Of a stretch of DNA of 59,132 nt, positions 34,401-41,248 are shown piece by piece. The notes below the pieces were generated by a model. It made no database searches, was not told the origin of the DNA, and saw only the letters and a list, made by a program, of their open reading frames with translations. The position numbers and the translations under genes are program-made. The first letter of the stretch is position 1; the number at the start of each line of letters is the position of its first letter. Origin of the DNA: Bryobacterales bacterium (GTDB lineage Bacteria; Acidobacteriota; Terriglobia; Bryobacterales; Bryobacteraceae). The stretch covers positions 1 through 59,132 of the forward strand of contig PLRS01000042.1 of the NCBI GenBank assembly GCA_003164035.1, in the 5' to 3' direction.

Positions 34401-37349
34401 GCGCGGCATCCAGCATTGTTCCAGGTGTTGTTTCAGCTCCGTAATCTGGGTGCGGAAACCGCGCATCTCGGCCCGGTAACGCTGGAGCCGTTCGATTTCG
34501 ACCCAGGCACCGGGGAGTTCGATCTTTATCTCGATGTATGGGAGAGAGCGCAAGGCTTGTATTGCGTTTTGAACTACAACTCGGATCTGTACGACGGCGC
34601 GACCGCACGGAGAATTCTGGGCCAGTATGAGACATTGCTCCAAGCGATCGTCACAGACGCAGGCCAGAGAGTTTCTCAATTGAACATCCTTCCGGACGAG
34701 GAGCGCCGGCAGGTTCTGGTCGAGTGGAACGAGACCGCCGCGGAGTATCCGTGCGATTCCTCAATGCACGAGCTGGTCGAAGCGCGAGCGCGAGCGACGC
34801 CGGATGCGATCGCGGCGATATGCCGGAACGAGCAACTCACTTATGAAGAACTAAACCGGCGCGCCAACGGATTGGCTCACCTACTTTGGGAGCGCGGCGC
34901 CGGCCGGGGTGCGCTGGTTGGAATCGCGCTGGAGCGGTCAATCGCACTGGCTGTGGCGCTCGTTGGCGTGCTGAAGGCGGGCGCGGCTTACGTGCCCTTG
35001 GATCCGGAGTATCCGCGGCAGCGCCTGGCGGACATGCTCGACGATACCCACTGTACGCTGGTGATCACGACCTCCGGGCGCGCGCGAAATCTGGCCGGAG
35101 CGGGAGTCGAGGTGCTGGGCATCGATCCAAGCGATCCGGAAGGCGCGATTTCGAGCGACCAACCTCCCGCGGCCGGCGTGCGGGGGCACGACTGTGCCTA
35201 CGTCATTTTTACTTCCGGATCCACCGGCAGACCGAACGGCGTACCGGTGGAACATCGTTCTCTGGCAAATATCAGTCGTTTCTTTGCAAAACACGTGGGC
35301 CTCGAACCGGGCGATCGGGTGCTCCAGTTCAATTCCTTTAGTTTCGACGCTGCCGCGGAGGAGATCTTTTCCTGTTGGCTCGCCGGCGCGACACTGGTTT
35401 TCTGGCCGGAACCGAAGGCGCCGTCGCTGGCTGAATTTGTGGAGTTCGTGGAACGGGAGCAGATCACTCTGCTGGATCTGCCGACCGCGTATTGGCACGA
35501 ATGGGCAAGCGAGATCGCTGCCGGCGGCCTTCCGATGCCTTCCAGCGTCCGGGCGGTCGTGATCGGCGGAGAAAAGGCGCTAGCTCCCAAGCTTGCGCTA
35601 TGGGAACAGGCCGCTGGCGGGCGCATCCGGCTGTGCAACACCTATGGCCCGACCGAGGCGACGATTACCTCGACGGTCTACGACGCAGTGCCGGGTAAGG
35701 GCGCGGCCGGCCGCATACCCATCGGGCGTCCGATCGCCAACACGACTCTTTATATTCTGGACCGATTGCTGCAGCCGGTCCCTATCGGAGTTCCCGGAGA
35801 ACTGTATATTGGAGGCGCCGGTGTTTCGCGCGGCTACTTGAACCGGCCCGAGCTTACCGCGCAGAGGTTCATCGCCAATCCGTTTCGCGACGCACCGGAT
35901 CCGCGTCTCTACAAGACTGGGGACCGAGTGCGGTATCTGCCCGACGGCAATGTGGAGTTTCTGGGCCGCACCGACGATCAGGTGAAGTGGCGAGGGTTTC
36001 GAATTGAGTTAGGCGAGTTGGAGAACGCCCTGGCACATCATCCCCAGGTCCGGGCCGCGGCGGCTTCTCTTCGGGAAGATCCGGAGGAGCAGCCTGGGCT
36101 GGTTGCCTACATCGTCCCCGACGGCGCGCCACCTACGCCAAACCAACTGGCCCGGTTCTTGAAAACGCGGCTGCCCAATTACAGTCTGCCGTCGCGGTAC
36201 GTTTTCCTGGAAACATTGCCTCTGATGCCGAATGGCAAGGTGGATCGCGAGGCTCTCAGAATTCCCGAGCAGACCAACCCTCGAATGGCCACAGAGGTTT
36301 GTGCGCCGCGAACCAGTACAGAAGACCTGCTACTGCAAATCTGGGAGGATGTGCTCGACCGGCGGCCCATCGGCATGGAGGAGGACTTCTTCGAACTCGG
36401 CGGCCATTCGCTTTTGGGCGTGCGTCTGCTGGCGCGAGTCGAAGCCGTGTTCGGCAAGCGGCTTACGCTGGCTAGTTTTTTTGAGGCTCCGACGGTGGCG
36501 CAAATGGCCGGGCAACTGCGAAACGGAGCGCAGGTGGCCACCGGGCAGGTGATCCCCCTTCGGTCGGGCACGGGCGGTATGCCGCTCTACATCCTGCATG
36601 GGACGCCGATTTTCCGGTCGCTAATACTCAATGTTCCGAAGGGACTCCCGGTACGTCTTTTGTCCGCGTTCGACCCGGCCGACATGCCGCGGCCCTGCCG
36701 ATTGGAAGACATCGCCGCAAGGCAGGCAGAGGCGATTCTCCGGGATCGACCCGATGGGCCGTTGGCGATCGCCGGATGGTGCGCGGACGGAGTTCTGGCT
36801 GTGGAAATGGCGCAGCAATTCCTGCAACGCGGTAAGAGCGTCCCGCTCGTGGTTTTGATCGATTCGTTCAACCCGGCACGCCTGAGACGCGGTGGCCGCC
36901 TTAAAACGCGGAGCAGCCTGATGGCTGGCCGTCTGCGCTTTCACTTAGCCAATCTCTCGGCGCTTAACGCCGCCCGGGCTGGGGACTATGTCGCCCAGCG
37001 CTGGCGCACAGTTGAAAAGGGGGCCAAGCGCCAGATCCGGGGATGGATGTACGGGCAGGATCAGACCGCGCAGCAGCTCAGGGACTTTTGCGTGATGCGT
37101 TACGAGCCGCGCCCCTACGCGGGTCCTGTCATCTTGTTCCGCGCGCAGGCTCGAGCTTCCGGCGCCTTGTCCGATCCGGCCGAAGCCTGGAGACCTTTGC
37201 TTCCGGGCCTGGAGGTCGTCGACGTACCCGGCGATCATGAGGAGATTTTCAGCGAGCCCAACGTGCATATCATTACGGAGTACCTGGCGTCGCGGCTCAC
37301 GCGCGCAACGACGGGCGCGCCGGAAAAGACATACGCTCACATGGTTTGA
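31416..37349 (+). CDS. Two-module NRPS: AMP-ligase-T-C-A-T-TE
   Basis: 1977 residues. Loading adenylation domain A1 (about 45-560): TSGTTARPKQVPLTH at ~203, EAYGMTEASHQ at ~344, TGDQGRLD at ~425 and GPTGKPVR at ~529. Its MTEASHQ...NPLPPGVRKPGSVG block resembles Pcs60/oxalyl-CoA ligases rather than amino-acid A domains, so it probably loads a carboxylic acid. Carrier T1 has GGDSI at ~595. The condensation domain (about 655-1080) has an intact HHIAADG at 788-794. A2 (about 1130-1610) has the core motifs FTSGSTGRP, FSFDAAAEEIF, YGPTEATIT and NGKVDRE; the Asp in FDA implies an amino acid, but I cannot assign it. Carrier T2 has GGHSLLG at ~1661. The thioesterase (about 1720-1965) has GWCADG, i.e. 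Cys where Ser is usual, LIDSFNP and GDHEEIF for the triad. An N-acyl amino acid is the simplest product. The true start is uncertain; ATG 31431 is an alternative. Confidence 0.92.
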   Translation: MYTFEMKIPVTVAGAVRGGGYGGSGQIQIDCDSSRGDIAALECSGIPGLLANGARRYPHAPALLAPGRDPMTFGLLWEQVQQVAGAISAAGIGRSDRVAVVLPNGPEMAAAFLSISAAATCAPLNPGYQANEFEFYLSDLNPKALIVQAGAESAAATVARARGIRVIELVPEIQCESGAFSLQGVAPGPDRRVVREPGDVALVLHTSGTTARPKQVPLTHANLCTSARNIGVSLQLSPEDRCLNVMPLFHIHGLIGALLSSLAAGSSVACTPGFHALQFFDWFDEFRPTWYTAVPTIHQSVLVRAAQHRKSIAGSRLRFIRSSSSALPPKLMAELEEMFQVPVVEAYGMTEASHQMAVNPLPPGVRKPGSVGRAAGCEVAIMDEQGSFPPAGHIGDVVIKGSNVMGGYQNNPAANANSFTAGWFQTGDQGRLDSDGYLFLTGRTKEIINRGGEKISPREVDDALMEHPAVKQALAFALPDARLGEDVAAAVVLKEGCTATALELCEFVAARLANFKVPRQIVLLDEIPKGPTGKPVRIGLAKILGLTDSAPAKVAPRQPQTPPRTRTEEQLAGLWQQVLGVNSVGVHDDFFEMGGDSILAAQFCSRVAAVLGVQLSFPGLFEARTLEGIAGLLELEMAGQGRPKPPSIERAARGSAIPLSYSQRQYWFLERFENGGANFVRPNACVLRGPLDVELLRESLNQVVARHEILRTTYHESDGVPVQRVQDARPVALPLTDLTGIPEGERSGRVHELARSEAWRPFNLSADQVLRASLLKLADEEHILLLTTHHIAADGWSDRVVLREVAELYGAKCEGRAAVLPELPVQYADFAQFQHRCFADGRFDAQIEYWKTRLAGCPELLRLPTDRPRPERQTYRGGVESAVVPKQTVAALKDLGLRHHATLYMTLLAAFQVLLSRHSGDQDLVVGSPIAGRTNPQTEPLVGLFASVLAMRADLSGDPSFQEFIAQTRRSVLDAHVNQDVPIEKLIEQLSLNRTARHPALFQVLFQLRNLGAETAHLGPVTLEPFDFDPGTGEFDLYLDVWERAQGLYCVLNYNSDLYDGATARRILGQYETLLQAIVTDAGQRVSQLNILPDEERRQVLVEWNETAAEYPCDSSMHELVEARARATPDAIAAICRNEQLTYEELNRRANGLAHLLWERGAGRGALVGIALERSIALAVALVGVLKAGAAYVPLDPEYPRQRLADMLDDTHCTLVITTSGRARNLAGAGVEVLGIDPSDPEGAISSDQPPAAGVRGHDCAYVIFTSGSTGRPNGVPVEHRSLANISRFFAKHVGLEPGDRVLQFNSFSFDAAAEEIFSCWLAGATLVFWPEPKAPSLAEFVEFVEREQITLLDLPTAYWHEWASEIAAGGLPMPSSVRAVVIGGEKALAPKLALWEQAAGGRIRLCNTYGPTEATITSTVYDAVPGKGAAGRIPIGRPIANTTLYILDRLLQPVPIGVPGELYIGGAGVSRGYLNRPELTAQRFIANPFRDAPDPRLYKTGDRVRYLPDGNVEFLGRTDDQVKWRGFRIELGELENALAHHPQVRAAAASLREDPEEQPGLVAYIVPDGAPPTPNQLARFLKTRLPNYSLPSRYVFLETLPLMPNGKVDREALRIPEQTNPRMATEVCAPRTSTEDLLLQIWEDVLDRRPIGMEEDFFELGGHSLLGVRLLARVEAVFGKRLTLASFFEAPTVAQMAGQLRNGAQVATGQVIPLRSGTGGMPLYILHGTPIFRSLILNVPKGLPVRLLSAFDPADMPRPCRLEDIAARQAEAILRDRPDGPLAIAGWCADGVLAVEMAQQFLQRGKSVPLVVLIDSFNPARLRRGGRLKTRSSLMAGRLRFHLANLSALNAARAGDYVAQRWRTVEKGAKRQIRGWMYGQDQTAQQLRDFCVMRYEPRPYAGPVILFRAQARASGALSDPAEAWRPLLPGLEVVDVPGDHEEIFSEPNVHIITEYLASRLTRATTGAPEKTYAHMV

Positions 37350-37425
37350 CCTTTCGGCTTGCCACTTTCGTAACGCCGATCAAATTAGCTTCAGCAATCT
37401 GTTACCGTGAAACCGGAGAAAAAAT

Positions 37426-38799
37426 ATGGAGGCGTTCCGGTTTCATGTGTTTGTGTGCGGCCAGCAGAAGCCCGAAGGCGTGCCGTGCTGCGCGGGGCGG
37501 GGTTCGGCCGAGGTGCTGGAGGCGCTGCGGCGCGAGATTGGCGCTCGCGGGCTTGCGGACGAAGTCCAGGTGACCACGTGCGGCTCGCTAGGCTTGTGTG
37601 AACACGGGCCGAACCTGGTCGTGTATCCCGAAGGCGTCTGGTATTCGGGCGTAACCCCGGCCCACGTGCCGGAGATCGTCCACTCCCATTTCGAGCAAGC
37701 TACACCCGTCGAGCGCCTGGTGCGCAACGATGCCGCCGCTCTGCGCGCGGAAATCCTGCAGAACCGGGACAAGATGTTGGCGGCGCGCCGCGCCCGGGAA
37801 GCGGCCGGGGTGCTGCCCGACGAACTGACCGAACTGCTGCGCGGATTTCAGGAGAGCCGCGCCCTCCTCACCGCGCTGGAGCTCGACCTGTTCACGGCGG
37901 TGGGGGACGGCGCCGATGCCCAACAAGTGGCCACCATCCTCCACAGCCACCCGCGCGCCACAGAGATGCTTCTGAACGCGCTGGCGTCCCTCCGTTTGCT
38001 GGTGAAGCGGGAAGGCGTCTTTTACAACTCGCCCGCTACGGCGCGCTACCTCGTTAGCGGCTCGCCCGACAACGCCCAGCCCGCTTTGCTGCACACCGCC
38101 CACCTGTGGCACCGATGGTCGACCCTCACCGACTGCGTCCTCGCCGGCACCGCCGTCGCTGACGATCGGAATGCCGAAATCGCCGCTCGCGGCCAGGATT
38201 GGACCGAGGCCTTCATCGCCGCCATGCACCGCAACGCCTCCGAACGCGCGCCGCTGGTGGTGCGGGCCGTGGGCGCTGAAAATGTCGGCCGTATGCTCGA
38301 CGTGGGCGGCGGGTCGGGCGCTTATTCGATCGCCTTCGCCCAGGCCAATTCCGCCCTACAAGCTGAAATATTGGACCTCGCCGCCGTTCAGCCTATCGCG
38401 CTCCGCCACATCCGCGAGGCTGGAGTGGCGGATCGGGTCAAGGTCCGCGCCGGCGACTTGCGTTCGGACGGGCTGGGCGAAGGGTTCGACCTGGTGTTTA
38501 TCTCCGCCATCTGCCATATGCTCAGCCCGGCGGAAAATCTCGACCTGCTGCGCCGCAGCCGTGAGGCGCTGGCCCCCGGCGGCCGCATCGTCATTCAGGA
38601 TTTCATCCTGGAGCCGGACAAAACGGCTCCCCGCTTCGCCGCCCTGTTCGCGCTCAACATGCTGGTGGGCACGCGCGAGGGCTCGAGCTACAGCGAGCCG
38701 GAGTACGCCGCGTGGCTCGGCGAGGCGGGTTTCCGCGACGTCCGCCGCGTGCGCCTGCCGGGAATCACCGGCCTCATGATCGGTTCGCGGCCTTTGTAA
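37426..38799 (+). CDS. [2Fe-2S] ferredoxin / O-methyltransferase fusion
   Basis: 457 residues, starting at an ATG with GGAG seven bases upstream. Residues 1-100 are a thioredoxin-like (Shethna-type) ferredoxin: C11 in FVCGQQ, C21-C22 in VPCCAGRG, C52 and C58 in TTCGSLGLCEHGP, then VVYPEGVWYSGVTPAHVPEI. The family usually spaces the last two cysteines CxxxC; here the nearer Cys is replaced by Ser54 and C52 may substitute. Residues about 130-215 are a winged-helix dimerisation domain, and about 250-457 a SAM-dependent O-methyltransferase with LDVGGGSG at 291-298 and the late block ALAPGGRIVIQDFIL. It lies 76 bases behind the NRPS on the same strand and probably modifies the same product. The reason for the ferredoxin part is unknown. 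Confidence 0.85.
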   Translation: MEAFRFHVFVCGQQKPEGVPCCAGRGSAEVLEALRREIGARGLADEVQVTTCGSLGLCEHGPNLVVYPEGVWYSGVTPAHVPEIVHSHFEQATPVERLVRNDAAALRAEILQNRDKMLAARRAREAAGVLPDELTELLRGFQESRALLTALELDLFTAVGDGADAQQVATILHSHPRATEMLLNALASLRLLVKREGVFYNSPATARYLVSGSPDNAQPALLHTAHLWHRWSTLTDCVLAGTAVADDRNAEIAARGQDWTEAFIAAMHRNASERAPLVVRAVGAENVGRMLDVGGGSGAYSIAFAQANSALQAEILDLAAVQPIALRHIREAGVADRVKVRAGDLRSDGLGEGFDLVFISAICHMLSPAENLDLLRRSREALAPGGRIVIQDFILEPDKTAPRFAALFALNMLVGTREGSSYSEPEYAAWLGEAGFRDVRRVRLPGITGLMIGSRPL

Positions 38800-38904
38800 A
38801 CAAATCGACACACAGGCCGCGGGCCTACTCCACTTATATTTTTTCGCAATTTGTTTACAGCCCGTTCGCATTTCGGACATTAGCGGCGTGTATTCAATGG
38901 AGAT

Positions 38905-39541
38905 ATGACACAAAGACTCTATCTTCCATTGCTGCTGGCGCTGACCTGGGCTGAATGCGGGGGTGAACGACGAAGGCTCCACGGCGGAGGTATTCGTCAG
39001 CAATGTATTGAGCGGCACCGTGACACGGGTGAATCTCTCCATCGGTAGCAGCCAGGTCACGGTGACCGGCAAGACGCGGATCGGGTCCGGTTACGCCCAC
39101 CAGCCCAATGCCGCGGCCGTGGTGGTGGGGCCGACTGGTCTGGCATACGACCCGGGCCGTGACACCCTGTATGTGGCCTCGACCGCCGATAACAAGATCT
39201 TCGCCATCGGCGACGCCGGAGACCGCAATAGCAGTGCAGGCGAGGGTTATGTGGTGTTTGCCGATCAAACCCACTTGCACGGCCCGCTCGGATTGACTCT
39301 GGCACCAAATGGCAACCTGATTACCGCCAACGGCGACGCGGTGAACGCCGGAGGCACGCAAAACGAACTGGTGGAGTTCACGCCGCAAGGGTACCTGGTG
39401 GCCCAATACGAGATCGACGCCGGCGCGCCCGGAGCCGCGTTTGGGGTCGTCAGCACAGGTTCCTTTGGCTCCTTCCGTTTTGCCGCCGTGGACGACGATC
39501 TCAACACAGTGACCGTCTGGACCCTGCCGGCGGGCTACTGA
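38905..39541 (+). pseudogene. Broken exported beta-propeller protein
   Basis: An ATG at 38905 starts a good signal peptide (MTQRLYLPLLLALTWAECG), which runs into nonsense. From about 38954 a different frame reads AEVFVSNVLSGTVTRVNL, NAAAVVVGPTGLAYDPGRD, TLYVASTADNKIFAIGDAG and LIT-type NHL/propeller blades, ending naturally at WTLPAGY. The middle of the protein appears deleted with a change of frame: intact relatives are roughly twice as long. It would have been a secreted or periplasmic propeller protein. Confidence 0.7.
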
Positions 39542-39562
39542 GGCGAGGCAAGCGCTCGTGAG

Positions 39563-39706
39563 CGCTTAACCGATTTGGGGATTTCGCAGTTTAGGCCCGG
39601 CAACCGCTCGGTTACGGACACCGCGTGTTTGCAGTTACTTACCGAGCCGCGACCGTCAGGGAGCGGTTGCCGGGAGCGGGTTTCCCCAAAACGGTTGAGC
39701 ACCCAC
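39563..39706. repeat. Family A palindromic element with 10-bp flanking repeat
   Basis: Begins CGCTTAACCGATTTGGGG and ends CCCCAAAACGGTTGAGCACC. The right inner arm ACCGAGCCGCGACCGTCAGG is intact, while the left inner arm lacks about 16 bases. The loop holds GGACACCGCGTGTTTGCAG. CGCTCGTGAG flanks it on both sides (39553-39562 and 39707-39716), as a target-site duplication would. Confidence 0.8.
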
Positions 39707-39768
39707 CGCTCGTGAGTACGCGGCTTCGCAATTACGATTGTGTACTCTCGATGCGTGTGTGCAACCGC

Positions 39769-39823
39769 TCCCTTACGGTTGCGGCTCGGTTTGATACCCA
39801 GGGAGCGGTTGCGGCAGCGGTTA
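39769..39823. repeat. Family A core palindrome abutting gadB
   Basis: GCAACCGCTCCCTTACGGTT leads a short palindrome closing with CAGGGAGCGGTTGC, followed by GCAGCGGTTAA. The TTA at 39821-39823 is the gadB stop codon on the minus strand, so the end of the element is part of the gadB gene end. Confidence 0.65.
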
Positions 39824-41203
39824 ATGGTGGAATTGCGCCGCGTGCGCCGTCGAGCGGAATCCGGGCTGCCCGGCGAACCAGTCCAGGTGGCGGCGGATGT
39901 CGCGGACCAGCATATCGGCCAGTTCGAAGGTAAAGCCGTTGCGCACCACCACGCGCTGCACCACCAGATCTTCCCGGTTGGCGGGCATGCGGTAGGCGGG
40001 CACCTGCCAGCCCCGGTCGCGCAGGCGATCGGCCAGATCGTAGAGCGACCAGTGCGTTTCCTGTTTCAGTTTCCAGGCGAACACCGGCAGGTCGGTGCCC
40101 TGGCTCATCAGCTCGAAGGGGCCGATGGCCGCAATCTGTTTCGCCAGGTGAACGGCTACATCCTGGCAGGCCTGGTGAATGGCGCGGTAGCCGGACTTTC
40201 CCAGCCGGATCAGGTTGTAATACTGCGCTACTACCTGGCTGGCCGGGCGCGAGAAGTTAATCGCCAGAGTCGGCATGGTGCCGCCGAGATAGTCGACGTT
40301 GAAGATCAACTCCGGGTGCAGGTCCGACGCTTCCCTCCAGATCACCCACCCGACTCCCGGAAACACCAGGCCGTATTTGTGACCGGAGGTGTTGATCGAT
40401 TTCACCCGAGGCAGGCGAAAATCCCAGACGAGATCCGGTTGCAGAAAGGGAGCCACGAAGGCCCCGCTGGCGCCATCCACATGGATCGGGATGTCGAGCC
40501 CCGTCTTCTCTTCGAGACGGTCGAGCGCGGCGCTCAAACCGGCGACGTCTTCATAGTCGCCAGTGAACGTGCTGCCCAGCACGGCCACCACGCCGATGGT
40601 GTTTTCGTCGCACATGGCCGCGGCCCGTTCCGGATCCGTCACCGAACTCGCGCCCTCCAGCGGAACCGAGCGCGCCTCCACATCCCAATAGCGCACGAAC
40701 TTGTGCCAGCAGACCTGGGTGTTGGTGCCCAGCACCAGGTTGGGCCGCTCGGTGGACTTGCCGGCCTTGCGCATTTTCTCGCGCCAGCGCCATTTGAGCG
40801 CCAGTCCGCCCAGCATGCAGGCCTCACTCGACCCGATGGTGGAGGTCCCCAACGTGGTTTCGGGACTGGGCGCGTGCCAGAGCTCCGCCAGCATGTGGAC
40901 GCAGCGCATTTCGAGCTCGGCGGTTTGCGGATACTCGTCCTTGTCGACCATGTTCTTGTCGACGGTCTCGGCCATCAGCTTCAGCGCTTCCGGCTCCATC
41001 CACGTGCCGCAAAACGTGGCCAGGTTGAAGCGCGAGCTGCCGTCCATGATCAACTCGTCGTGAATCAGGTGATAGGCCGTGCTGGCAGGCATCTCCTCCT
41101 CGGGAACGGAGTGGCGGGGAGACGGTCCGAGCAGCCACTGGCGGGCGTACATGGGCCGCATGACGCGCAAAATCTCGTGGGTGGGATGGTGTTTTTCGTC
41201 CAT
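39821..41203 (-). CDS. gadB: Glutamate decarboxylase
   Basis: 460 residues, the size of E. coli GadB (466). It converts glutamate to GABA and CO2, consuming a proton, and can serve acid resistance. The PLP lysine is K276 in INTSGHKYGLV, at the same number as in E. coli. Also seen are FCGTWMEPEA, STIGSSEACMLGGLA and HVDGASGAFVAPF. No GABA antiporter (gadC) lies beside it. It is 45 bases behind the Gcr-family gene on the same strand. The stop codon falls in a family A repeat. Confidence 0.95.
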   Translation of the reverse strand: MDEKHHPTHEILRVMRPMYARQWLLGPSPRHSVPEEEMPASTAYHLIHDELIMDGSSRFNLATFCGTWMEPEALKLMAETVDKNMVDKDEYPQTAELEMRCVHMLAELWHAPSPETTLGTSTIGSSEACMLGGLALKWRWREKMRKAGKSTERPNLVLGTNTQVCWHKFVRYWDVEARSVPLEGASSVTDPERAAAMCDENTIGVVAVLGSTFTGDYEDVAGLSAALDRLEEKTGLDIPIHVDGASGAFVAPFLQPDLVWDFRLPRVKSINTSGHKYGLVFPGVGWVIWREASDLHPELIFNVDYLGGTMPTLAINFSRPASQVVAQYYNLIRLGKSGYRAIHQACQDVAVHLAKQIAAIGPFELMSQGTDLPVFAWKLKQETHWSLYDLADRLRDRGWQVPAYRMPANREDLVVQRVVVRNGFTFELADMLVRDIRRHLDWFAGQPGFRSTAHAAQFHH

Positions 41204-41248
41204 GATCGGTCAACTCTACCATGTCTTTCAAGGCGCGTGGGTTTCGAT

